DNA of 14,116 nucleotides from JBQTKD01 sp052389435 (GTDB taxonomy: Bacteria > Actinomycetota > Actinomycetes > Sporichthyales > Sporichthyaceae), in the NCBI GenBank assembly GCA_052389435.1, contig JBQTIB010000053.1, forward strand, positions 1 to 14,116. The letters are read 5' to 3'. The notes under the pieces are model-generated. The model saw nothing but the letters and a program-made list of their open reading frames with translations, made no database searches and was not told the origin of the DNA. The position numbers and the translations under genes were made by a program. Every line of letters starts with the position of its first letter. Within the stretch, counting starts at the first letter, position 1. Below, piece by piece: positions 6,466 through 13,042 of the stretch.

Positions 6466-7398
6466 GTGCCCCTTCCCACCACCGGACATCGCTCCGGGTT
6501 CGCCTGCTTCGTCGGACGTCCCAACACGGGCAAGTCCACGCTGACCAACGCGCTGGTGGGGCAGAAGGTCGCGATCACCTCCTCGCGGCCGCAGACCACC
6601 CGCCACACCATCCGCGGCATCGTGTCCCGGCCCGACGCGCAGCTGGTGCTCGTCGACACCCCCGGCTTCCACCGGCCGCGCACCCTGCTCGGCGAGCGGC
6701 TCAACGACCTGGTCCGCGGCACCATCGCGGAGGTCGACGTGCTCGGGCTGTGCATCCCCGCGAACGAGAAGGTCGGGCCCGGGGACCGGTTCATCCTCGG
6801 CGAGATGGCCAAGGCCGCGCGCAAGGCCAAGGTGATCGTCGTGGTGACCAAGACCGACCTCGCCTCCCGCGACGAGATCGCGGTGCAGCTGCTCGCCGTG
6901 TCGCGCCTGTCGGAGGAGGTGGGGATCGAGTTCGCCGACATCGTGCCCGTTTCCGCGGCGGCGAACGATCAGGTGGACCTGCTCGGGGACCTGCTCATGG
7001 CCCGACTCCCCGTCGGACCCCCGCTGTACCCGGACGGCGAACTGACCGACTCCCCGGAACTGATCATGGTCGCCGAGCTCATTCGCGAGGCCACGCTCGA
7101 AGGCGTCCGCGACGAACTGCCGCACTCCATCGCCGTCGTGGTCGAGGAGATGGTGCCGCGCGAGGGTCGCTCCGCGGACAACCCCCTGCTCGACGTCCGC
7201 GCGGAGATCTACCTCGAGCGCGACAGCCAGAAGGGGATCATCATCGGCCACAAGGGCGCGCGCCTGCGCGAGGTCGGCACCGTCGCCCGCCGCCAGATCG
7301 AGGCCCTGCTCGGCACCCCGGTGTATCTGGACCTGCACGTCCGCATCGCGAAGGACTGGCAGCGCGACCCCAAGCAACTGCGGAAGCTGGGATTCTAG
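6466..7398 (+). CDS. era: GTPase Era, 16S rRNA-binding 30S assembly factor
   Basis: The 310-residue protein is Era, which binds the 3' end of 16S rRNA and assists late 30S assembly. GTPase motifs are in order: G1 GRPNTGKST at residues 17-25, a G2-region Thr in SSRPQTTRHTIRG, G3 DTPGF, G4 TKTD and G5 SAA. G4 has Thr in place of the usual Asn, a variation seen in actinobacterial Era. The C-terminal KH domain has IIIGHKGARLREVG at about 257-270. Length is normal. GTG at 6466 was chosen because the GTPase core begins ~12 residues later and a -10-like hexamer lies 7 nt upstream. Its TAG stop overlaps the stop of the convergent acetyltransferase. Confidence 0.95.
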   Translation: MPLPTTGHRSGFACFVGRPNTGKSTLTNALVGQKVAITSSRPQTTRHTIRGIVSRPDAQLVLVDTPGFHRPRTLLGERLNDLVRGTIAEVDVLGLCIPANEKVGPGDRFILGEMAKAARKAKVIVVVTKTDLASRDEIAVQLLAVSRLSEEVGIEFADIVPVSAAANDQVDLLGDLLMARLPVGPPLYPDGELTDSPELIMVAELIREATLEGVRDELPHSIAVVVEEMVPREGRSADNPLLDVRAEIYLERDSQKGIIIGHKGARLREVGTVARRQIEALLGTPVYLDLHVRIAKDWQRDPKQLRKLGF

Positions 7399-8384
7399 AG
7401 CCGGACCTGCCACTCGCCCCAGTGGTCGAAGAGGTGAAACCCGAGGGCTTCGTTGACGTCGATCATCGGGCCGTTCGACACCGCGTTCCACGTAAGCACG
7501 GTCGCCACGTCGGGGCAGTGCGCCAGGGTGTTGCGAAGGTTCGCGACCTTCAGCAGCACGCCGAGGCGGTGGCCCCGATGCTCGGGGTCGACGATCGTGT
7601 TCCACTGGTGACCCGCCGTCAGATCGTCGACGCACACGCCGAGGTTGGTGAAGCCGACCACCCGGCGGGTCGCGGTCTCCACCGCCAGCGTGGTGTGCAC
7701 CAGCAGGCCCCACGGCTCGTTGCAGGACTCACGGCCGACGATCCGCTGCGCGTCGTAGGCCTCCGGCTCCCACTCGAGGTCGTCGAGCGGGGCGTCGGTG
7801 GACATGCGACCCGTCAGGTAGGCGACACCGTCCAGCCACTCCTCGGGAGTCCTGCCGACATAGCTCACCAACTCGTAGCCCTCGGCATGGGGGAGCGCGG
7901 CCTCGAACAGCGAGTCCGCGACCGCCAGCGCCGAGGCGTCCACGACCAGTCGGCGCCGCGCGGTGAAGATGCCGAGCTCCGCGTCGATGCCGCGGGAGAA
8001 CTCCTCGTCCTTGCCGCCCATCTTCGCCTCGAACACGACGAGCTTGCGCTCGGCCTCGCGGGCGGTCTCGGCGACGAACTCCCAGAGCGCGGTGCCGACG
8101 CCCTGCCGACGGAAATCGGGGTGGACGACGATCTCCGCCCACGCCGTGCCGGTGTTGTCGAGATGCGGCAGCTCCACGACGGCGGTGGCGACGAGCACGC
8201 CGTCGCGGTAGGCGAGGTAGTGCGTCGACGGCTCGTCGGGCATCGGGTGCACGACGCGGCCGCGCTCCAGGGTGGGCGCGAACGGCGGGTCGTCGGGTCG
8301 GTCGACGGCCTGCGCGGCGGCCCAGAGCGCGAGTACGGAGTCCATCCGGGCGGCGTCGGCCGGATCGAGCACGGAAATGTCCAT
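7395..8384 (-). CDS. Tandem-GNAT N-acetyltransferase
   Basis: This 329-residue protein contains two GNAT folds, an arrangement shared with mycothiol synthase-like enzymes. The N-terminal fold has the acetyl-CoA loop in VHPDFRRQGVGTALW (R92-R-Q-G-V-G97). The C-terminal fold has VDPEHRGHRLGVLLKVAN (HRGHRLG at 269-275), followed by WNAVSNGPMIDVNEALGF, a typical GNAT ending. GNATs transfer an acetyl group from acetyl-CoA to an amine; the substrate is unknown. I chose ATG at 8384. An in-frame ATG at 8420 would add 12 residues without a better ribosome site. It is divergent from leuA, with two inverted repeats between them. Its TAG stop shares the CTAG at 7395-7398 with era. Confidence 0.9.
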   Translation of the reverse strand: MDISVLDPADAARMDSVLALWAAAQAVDRPDDPPFAPTLERGRVVHPMPDEPSTHYLAYRDGVLVATAVVELPHLDNTGTAWAEIVVHPDFRRQGVGTALWEFVAETAREAERKLVVFEAKMGGKDEEFSRGIDAELGIFTARRRLVVDASALAVADSLFEAALPHAEGYELVSYVGRTPEEWLDGVAYLTGRMSTDAPLDDLEWEPEAYDAQRIVGRESCNEPWGLLVHTTLAVETATRRVVGFTNLGVCVDDLTAGHQWNTIVDPEHRGHRLGVLLKVANLRNTLAHCPDVATVLTWNAVSNGPMIDVNEALGFHLFDHWGEWQVRL

Positions 8385-8436
8385 GCATCCAGGAAACTCT
8401 CGGAAATTGCGTTGCGCCATCGAATTTCGCCGTGCC

Positions 8437-8464
8437 CGTTTCCCTTGGGGGCAAGGGGAAAACG
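8437..8464. repeat. Inverted repeat in the GNAT-leuA divergent region
   Basis: CGTTTCCCTTG at 8437-8447 pairs with CAAGGGGAAAACG at 8452-8464 across a short G-rich loop, with single-base bulges on the 3' arm. The element lies 53 bp upstream of the acetyltransferase start and about 70 bp upstream of the leuA leader start. It may be an operator or part of the GNAT 5' UTR. No family match is claimed. Confidence 0.5.
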
Positions 8465-8483
8465 ATCTTCCGTGACCGATCGT
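8462..8483. promoter_or_regulatory. Candidate operator: ACGATC-N10-GATCGT
   Basis: ACGATC at 8462-8467 and GATCGT at 8478-8483 form a perfect 6-bp inverted repeat with a 10-bp centre. It abuts a TTGACC at 8483-8488. That hexamer is too far from the TACGCT -10 of the leuA leader to be its -35. Dyads of this size suit a dimeric repressor, but no regulator is identified. Confidence 0.3.
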
Positions 8484-8522
8484 TGACCCCGCGCAGGTAT
8501 CGGCGGGCAACCCTGGGTGCGA

Positions 8523-8528
8523 TACGCT
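8523..8528 (+). promoter_or_regulatory. -10 hexamer TACGCT of the leuA leader promoter
   Basis: TACGCT fits TANNNT and ends 6 nt before the leader-peptide ATG at 8535. Transcription would start at about that A, giving a leaderless leader peptide. This fits the absence of a Shine-Dalgarno before the ATG. No canonical -35 lies at 16-18 bp. Confidence 0.5.
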
Positions 8529-8534
8529 GACCGC

Positions 8535-8582
8535 ATGTTGGCGCTGGGTCTCCTCCTTAGCAGCCGCGGCGAGGCCCAGTAA
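8535..8582 (+). CDS. Leucine-rich leader peptide of leuA
   Basis: This 15-codon frame encodes MLALGLLLSSRGEAQ. Five of its 15 residues are leucine, with three in a row (CTC CTC CTT at 8550-8558), and CTT and TTG codons that look uncommon in this genome. It ends 5 nt before an anti-Shine-Dalgarno segment and 92 nt before leuA. Leucine-rich leader peptides are the classical sensors of charged leucyl-tRNA. I infer that ribosome stalling here changes the RNA structure controlling leuA translation. The -10 hexamer just upstream suggests the peptide is read from a leaderless transcript start. Confidence 0.8.
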   Translation: MLALGLLLSSRGEAQ

Positions 8583-8669
8583 GGGCCGGCTCCCTCGTCG
8601 CGGGTTCTGCTGTTGCGCCTTCGCCGGTCGCACCCACGACGACGCTCTGACATTCAGAAGCAGGGAGCC
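8562..8669 (+). promoter_or_regulatory. leuA leader RNA: Shine-Dalgarno-sequestering structure (LEU-element type)
   Basis: GGCTCCCT (8588-8595) is perfectly complementary to AGGGAGCC (8662-8669), which contains the leuA Shine-Dalgarno AGGGAG. Nested inside, CGTCG-C-GGGT (8596-8605) pairs with ACCC-A-CGACG (8632-8641), apart from one C/A mismatch. A competing fold pairs AGCC (8562-8565) and GGCCC (8573-8577) with GGGCC-GGCT (8583-8591), which consumes part of the anti-SD. A ribosome at the leader stop would also cover the anti-SD. A conserved pseudoknot called the LEU element has been described upstream of actinobacterial leuA; this is probably that element, though I cannot align it here. There is no U-tract terminator, so control is likely at translation. 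Confidence 0.75.
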
Positions 8670-8674
8670 CTCCA

Positions 8675-10366
8675 ATGCACCACCCCCAGCAGCCCAGCGG
8701 CATGCCGTTCCACCGCTACGAACCGTTCATTCCGGTCGACCTGGCCGACCGCACGTGGCCCACGAAGCGGATCGAGAAGGCGCCCCGTTGGTGCGCCGTC
8801 GACCTGCGCGACGGCAACCAGGCCCTCATCGACCCGATGTCGCCCGCCCGCAAGCGGCGGATGTTCGACCTGTTGGTCCGCATGGGCGTCAAGGAGATCG
8901 AGGTCGGGTTCCCGGCCGCGAGCCAGACCGACTTCGACTTCGTCCGCCAATTGATCGAGACCGACGCGATCCCGGACGACGTCACCATCCAGGTCCTGAC
9001 CCAGGCCCGCGAAGAACTGATCACCCGCACCTTCGAGTCGATCCAGGGCTCGAAGCAGGCCGTGGTCCACCTCTACAACTCGACCTCGTTCCTGCAGCGT
9101 CGGGTCGTGTTCGGCCTGGACCGCGACGGAATCAAGGACATCGCGGTGACCGGCGCGCGGATCTGCCAGAAGCTGGTCGAGACCGTGCCCGGCACCGACG
9201 TGTACTTCGAGTACTCCCCGGAGTCCTACACCGGCACCGAGCTCGACTTCGCCGTCGAGGTCTGCAACGCCGTCAACGACGTCTGGCGCCCGACCGTCGA
9301 CCACAAGACCGTGATCAACCTGCCCGCGACCGTCGAGATGGCGACCCCGAACGTCTACGCCGACTCGATCGAGTGGATGCACCGCAACCTGGCCTACCGC
9401 GACGCGGTCGTGCTGTCCCTGCACCCGCACAACGACCGCGGCACCGCCGTCGCCGCCGCCGAGCTCGGATACCTGGCAGGCGCCGATCGCATCGAGGGCT
9501 GCCTGTTCGGCAACGGCGAGCGCACCGGCAACGTCTGTCTGGTCACCCTCGGCCTGAACCTGTTCAGCCAGGGTGTCGACCCGGAGCTGAACTTCTCCGA
9601 CATCGACGACATCCGGCGCACCGTGGAGTACTGCAACCAGCTCGGCGTGGCCGAGCGTCACCCCTACGGCGGCGACCTCGTCTACACCGCGTTCTCCGGC
9701 TCGCACCAGGACGCGATCAACAAGGGCTTCGACGCGATGGCCCGCGACGCCGCGGAGGCCGGCGTCGAGGTGAAGGACTTCCGCTGGGCCGTCCCGTACC
9801 TGCCGATCGACCCGCACGACGTCGGCCGCACCTACGAGGCCGTCATTCGCGTGAACTCCCAGTCCGGCAAGGGCGGCGTCGCGTACATCATGAAGACCGA
9901 GTACCACCTGGAACTGCCGCGCCGGCTGCAGATCGAGTTCAGTCAGGTGATCCAGCGTCACACCGACGACGAGGGCGGCGAAGTGCTGCCCGAAGACATG
10001 TGGGCAATGTTCGAGGCGGAGTACCTGGCCGAGAAGGGGAACGTGCGCCTGAACTCCCACCACACCTCCTCCGCCGCCGGGTCCCTGGACACCCTCTCGG
10101 TCAACGTCGTCGTCGACGGCGTGACCAAGACCCTCGAGGGCACCGGCAACGGCCCGATCGCCGCGTTCACCGACGCGCTCTCCGGTCTGGGCCTCGACGT
10201 CCGCGTCCTCGACTACCACGAGCACGCCATGAGCGCCGGCGGCGACGCCCGCGCCGCGGCCTACCTCGAGTGCGCCGTCGGCGACACGGTTCGCTGGGGC
10301 GTCGGCATCGACGCGAACATCGTCACCGCCTCGCTCAAGGCCGTCATCTCCGCGCTCAATCGCTAG
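8675..10366 (+). CDS. leuA: 2-isopropylmalate synthase
   Basis: The 563-residue enzyme condenses acetyl-CoA with 2-oxoisovalerate to form 2-isopropylmalate, the committed step of leucine synthesis. The TIM-barrel catalytic domain shows the metal and substrate motifs DLRDGNQAL (D43-L51), GVKEIEVGFPAASQTDFDFV and LHPHNDRGTA (H250 and H252 bind the divalent metal). GNGERTGNVCLVTL follows. The C-terminal regulatory domain, from about residue 430, carries leucine feedback sites in this family. Length matches the actinobacterial type. ATG at 8675 has AGGGAG 7 nt upstream; this site is also the one sequestered by the leader RNA. It probably forms a single-gene unit ended by the 10388-10431 hairpin. 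Confidence 0.97.
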   Translation: MHHPQQPSGMPFHRYEPFIPVDLADRTWPTKRIEKAPRWCAVDLRDGNQALIDPMSPARKRRMFDLLVRMGVKEIEVGFPAASQTDFDFVRQLIETDAIPDDVTIQVLTQAREELITRTFESIQGSKQAVVHLYNSTSFLQRRVVFGLDRDGIKDIAVTGARICQKLVETVPGTDVYFEYSPESYTGTELDFAVEVCNAVNDVWRPTVDHKTVINLPATVEMATPNVYADSIEWMHRNLAYRDAVVLSLHPHNDRGTAVAAAELGYLAGADRIEGCLFGNGERTGNVCLVTLGLNLFSQGVDPELNFSDIDDIRRTVEYCNQLGVAERHPYGGDLVYTAFSGSHQDAINKGFDAMARDAAEAGVEVKDFRWAVPYLPIDPHDVGRTYEAVIRVNSQSGKGGVAYIMKTEYHLELPRRLQIEFSQVIQRHTDDEGGEVLPEDMWAMFEAEYLAEKGNVRLNSHHTSSAAGSLDTLSVNVVVDGVTKTLEGTGNGPIAAFTDALSGLGLDVRVLDYHEHAMSAGGDARAAAYLECAVGDTVRWGVGIDANIVTASLKAVISALNR

Positions 10367-10387
10367 TCGACTCGCTTCGCCTAGCCG

Positions 10388-10431
10388 CGTCCGATCGAGC
10401 GGGCCCCAGTTGGGGCACGTTCGGTCGGACG
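10388..10431. terminator. Long 21-bp hairpin after leuA, probable terminator
   Basis: Bases 10388-10408 pair with 10411-10431 across a 2-nt loop, with one G/A mismatch (10402/10417) and two G-U wobbles. The apex is GCCCCA-GT-TGGGGC. It begins 21 bp after the leuA stop and is followed by CTCCGTCTTT, a weak T-rich tail. I infer termination of leuA. The symmetry could also make it bidirectional or a repeat-derived element. Confidence 0.7.
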
Positions 10432-10634
10432 CTCCGTCTTTGGGTGCGGCCGAGCCCCAGTGCCCGAATTTTCCGAAGGGCACGGCAGTCGATTGCGCCG
10501 ACCAAGTCGGGATTCCCGGCAATTTCACAGATCGTTTTTGCAATTGCTTTAGAATTACGGAACCTTTCTTTGAGCTTCGGCGTCTGAGTGACGTAGCCGG
10601 GTTCGGCTGCGTCGGACATCGCCGGAGGACAGTC
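10432..10634 (+). promoter_or_regulatory. 5' region of the collagen-like gene: AT-rich promoter and structured leader
   Basis: This gap holds three things. GTGCCC (10460-10465) and GGGCAC (10478-10483) form a hairpin around a TTTT loop. The stretch 10520-10575 is strikingly AT-rich for this genome and contains the palindrome GCAATTGC and TAGAAT at 10550-10555, a good -10; a TTCACA at 10524-10529 is a poor -35 with 20-bp spacing. Transcription from about 10562 would give a ~73-nt leader with a 9-bp hairpin, ACGTAGCCG-GGTT-CGGCTGCGT (10591-10612), ending 11 nt before the Shine-Dalgarno GGAGGA (10624-10629). Confidence 0.45.
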
Positions 10635-11507
10635 ATGGGCCACGCACGCAGAAACCGCCGGAACTCGGCCGTGGGGATCGCGGCGGTGGCCGCGGGAATC
10701 GCGCCACTCGCCTTCGCGGCACCCGCCGCCGCGGCGGAGGACGCCAGGGCGAGCATCGTCGACAACAACTCGGTGACCTGCCTCGAACCGTCCGGCAACA
10801 CCACTCCGGCCGGCGTGGCCGGGGACGAGTACGGCGTCGGCGACGACCACGCCGCGAACCCGGCCGGCGTCGTCGCCTACACCCGCGGCACTACCGACGG
10901 TCCCTACCTCGACATCGCCGCCGTTGCCGACGGCTTCCAGATCACCGCCGTCGTGGTCAAGGGCGGCGAGAAGGCCAACGTCTACCTGCCTGCGACGCTC
11001 GGCGACCTCCCGTGGAACGACCTGCGCTCCCCGGACAACAACGGCGGCAACGTTCCGGACATCAGCCACTGGTTCGTCTGCGTGAACGCGGTCCCCACCG
11101 GCCCGACGGGTCCCACGGGTCCGACGGGTCCTACCGGTCCGACGGGGGAGACCGGGCCGACCGGTGAAACGGGCGAGACCGGCCCCACGGGCGAGACCGG
11201 CCCCACGGGCGAGACCGGCCCAACGGGTCCGACGGGCGAGACCGGGCCGACCGGCGAGTCGGGTCCGACCGGCGAGACCGGCCCGACGGGTCCGACGGGC
11301 GAGACCGGGCCGACCGGTCCCACCGGTGAGGTCGAGGGCGTGGCCACCGTGACCGACGAGCGGGACATCGAGGGCGACGTCCTGGGGGTGTTCACTCTCC
11401 CAGCCACCGGAGCCGGTCCGACGGCACTGCTGGCCATGGGCGCTCTGGGCATGCTCGGTACCGGAGCGATCGTGCTTCGCTCGGCCCGCTCGCGACGACC
11501 GACCTAG
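10635..11507 (+). CDS. Secreted collagen-like protein with LPxTG-type cell-wall anchor
   Basis: The 290-residue protein has a clear surface-protein layout. A basic N-terminus (RRNRRN) and an Ala-rich hydrophobic core ending near AAPAAAAE (~residues 1-35) form a signal peptide. An N-terminal domain to about residue 154 has two cysteines (TCLEPSG and HWFVCVN) that could form a disulfide; its LRSPDNNGGNVPDISHWFVC ending looks like a recurrent actinobacterial surface module. Then come 26 consecutive G-X-Y triplets, mostly GPT and GET. The C-terminus reads LPATG, a hydrophobic helix and the basic tail RSARSRR: a sortase sorting signal. ATG at 10635 has GGAGGA 5 nt upstream. It is a single gene flanked by strong hairpins. 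Its role, perhaps adhesion or surface structure, is inferred. Confidence 0.9.
   Translation: MGHARRNRRNSAVGIAAVAAGIAPLAFAAPAAAAEDARASIVDNNSVTCLEPSGNTTPAGVAGDEYGVGDDHAANPAGVVAYTRGTTDGPYLDIAAVADGFQITAVVVKGGEKANVYLPATLGDLPWNDLRSPDNNGGNVPDISHWFVCVNAVPTGPTGPTGPTGPTGPTGETGPTGETGETGPTGETGPTGETGPTGPTGETGPTGESGPTGETGPTGPTGETGPTGPTGEVEGVATVTDERDIEGDVLGVFTLPATGAGPTALLAMGALGMLGTGAIVLRSARSRRPT
11100..11333 (+). repeat. In-gene collagen triplet tract, 26 x 9 bp
   Basis: Twenty-six 9-bp units encode Gly-Pro-Thr or Gly-Glu-Thr, with one GES and a final GEV. Glycine codons begin every unit and synonymous codons vary (GGC, GGT, GGG; CCC, CCG, CCT, CCA), so the DNA is not a recent perfect expansion. Larger blocks such as GETGPT recur. 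Such tracts often vary in length between strains. Confidence 0.95.
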
Positions 11508-11520
11508 GCCATCCCCGCAA

Positions 11521-11564
11521 GGGTTGGGCCGGTCCCAAGCGGTGGCGCGGGACCGGCCCAACCC
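11521..11564 (+). terminator. Perfect 16-bp hairpin after the collagen-like gene
   Basis: GGGTTGGGCCGGTCCC (11521-11536) pairs perfectly with GGGACCGGCCCAACCC (11549-11564) around a 12-nt loop. It starts 13 bp after the stop codon. There is no T-run, as is common for actinobacterial terminators. The remainder up to 11735 holds no gene I can recognise. Confidence 0.8.
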
Positions 11565-11735
11565 GCTCCCCGCCGATCGAGCTCGCAGCGCCCGTCCACG
11601 CGAGGTTCGGGGCTGCGGCCACGGGAGGTCGGACGTGGAAGGGGGCCGCGTTGTCGGATTGTTGCCCGATAGCCCGAACGGTTCGAGGTCGCTCCGCGTC
11701 CCATGGACGGACGCCCGATCAACCAAGGACCGACA

Positions 11736-12961
11736 GTGACCCCAGCCGACCCTCCACGCGCGCCTGCGCGGCGATGGCCCGCGGCCCTCGGAGTCTGTGC
11801 CGCAGTCGCCGTGACGATCGGCACCGCCGTTGCCGTGGGCCCGGGCGGGTCGCAGACCTCCGTCGTGGGCGAGACCAACCCGGAAGCGGGACCGTCGGCC
11901 GAGCCGTCCCCGAGCGTCGCCGCCATCCCGCCACGGCCCGCGCCGTCGGGGATCCTTCCGCCTGCGCGGCCCCTCCCGGCGGGCATGCGGCTCGTGGGCG
12001 TCGGACGGATCGCCGTTGCGGTGCCGGCGGAGTGGAAGCCGGACCAGTACCAATGCAGCACGCCCGTCCGAGACACCTGGAGTGTGTTCGGCGGCGGTTT
12101 CGACGCCTGCGGACACACTCGCCCGCAGGGCGTCGAGGAGGTCCGCGTCGAGGACTCCTCGGGGTACGGGTACGGGGTGGAGTTCGCTCCGTCGACGACG
12201 TTCCGCTGGGTGGAGATCGACGGCGTCCAGGCTCTTCGGACGGCGACCGAGTGCAGCGACGCCGGCGCTCTCGAACCGAACGATCCGGCAACCTGCTGGG
12301 CCGCGGTCCGATTCCCCGACGACGAGTTGACCCTCACGTTCTCCTCGTCGACCGACGCGGCGCGGATCGACGCCCTGGTCCAAGAGCTTCGCGTGGTCCC
12401 CGACGGCGCTGGGGTCCCGGACTACGCCGGGCTGCCGGGGGAGGACTTTCGGACCCAGTTCGAGAGCTACCTCGAGCGGCTGGAGCTTCGCGGTCTCGTG
12501 CCCGACGTGGAGTACCTGAAGGAGAACGGTACCTCCGGCGGCTACGTCAAGGACGTCGCCCCTGTGCCGGGGACCGTGCTGACGCGAGGGGACACCGTCC
12601 GCGTCGTCGCATTCGCCGAACCCGAAACGCCTGCCGAGGCCGTCTCGGTCAGCGTCGTCTCCCGGCCCGCCGCAGCCGGCCTGGCGCAGGGGCCACAACT
12701 CGACGACGCGCAGTCCGCGCGGGCGCGACGATCCGTCTCGGGGTGGGGGATTCGGTCTGGGCCTACGCCTCTGGAGACCGGGCGGAGACTCTCCTCGGCA
12801 CGGCGATCGGTGGGGCGCTCGTGCGGGACCCGTGGAAGGACGGCCCGGTTCCGAACAGCTCCTGGATCGCGAAGCGTCCGGGCACCAGCCGAGTCACCCT
12901 TGTCATCGAGGCCGACGGCGAACGAATCGGGCTCGGCACCTTCACCGTTGTCGTGCGATGA
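11736..12961 (+). CDS. Membrane-anchored protein with PASTA-like domain; frameshifted near the 3' end
   Basis: The N-terminus is Pro/Arg-rich and is followed by one hydrophobic segment (WPAALGVCAAVAVTIGTAVAV), then a Pro/Ser-rich linker. The exported part includes a globular region (MRLVGVGRIAVAVPAEWKP) with several cysteines. A PASTA-like module follows: a GLVPDVEY strand, a loop, then YVKDVAPVPGTVLTRGDTVRVVAF, matching the G-x-V-x-x-x-x-P-x-x-G-x-x-[LV]-x-x-G-x-x-V pattern. PASTA domains bind peptidoglycan fragments in kinases and penicillin-binding proteins; neither is present. After ~12705-12725 coding quality moves from this frame to the frame ending at 12961 (RVTLVIEADGERIGLGTFTVVVR). 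As written, the first frame would run to 13046 with an Arg/Ser-rich tail. GTG at 11736 has AAGGA 6 nt upstream; ATG at 11703 lacks one. Confidence 0.75.
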
Positions 12962-13042
12962 CGTCGGAGGTCGGGGACCTATCCGGTTGCCCTCCACCCG
13001 CGTTCGCGGCCAGGATCGGCGGGGGACCGGGAAGGAGCCGCG

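Noticed and set aside
8483..8488. TTGACC as the -35 of the leuA leader promoter
   Set aside because: It lies 34 bp upstream of the TACGCT hexamer, twice the normal spacer.
10591..10612. GTAGCCGGGTT hairpin as half of a c-di-GMP-I (GEMM) riboswitch
   Set aside because: The short motif is similar, but I could not find the required partner segment (a GCAAAGCC-like helix) upstream, and symmetric pairing explains it as a plain hairpin. A covariance search with the GEMM model would decide.
8654..10804. 716-codon open frame on the minus strand
   Set aside because: It mirrors leuA codon by codon and has no recognisable domain.
11100..11333. CRISPR-like or tandem-repeat array
   Set aside because: The 9-bp periodicity is in frame and encodes collagen triplets; there are no spacers.
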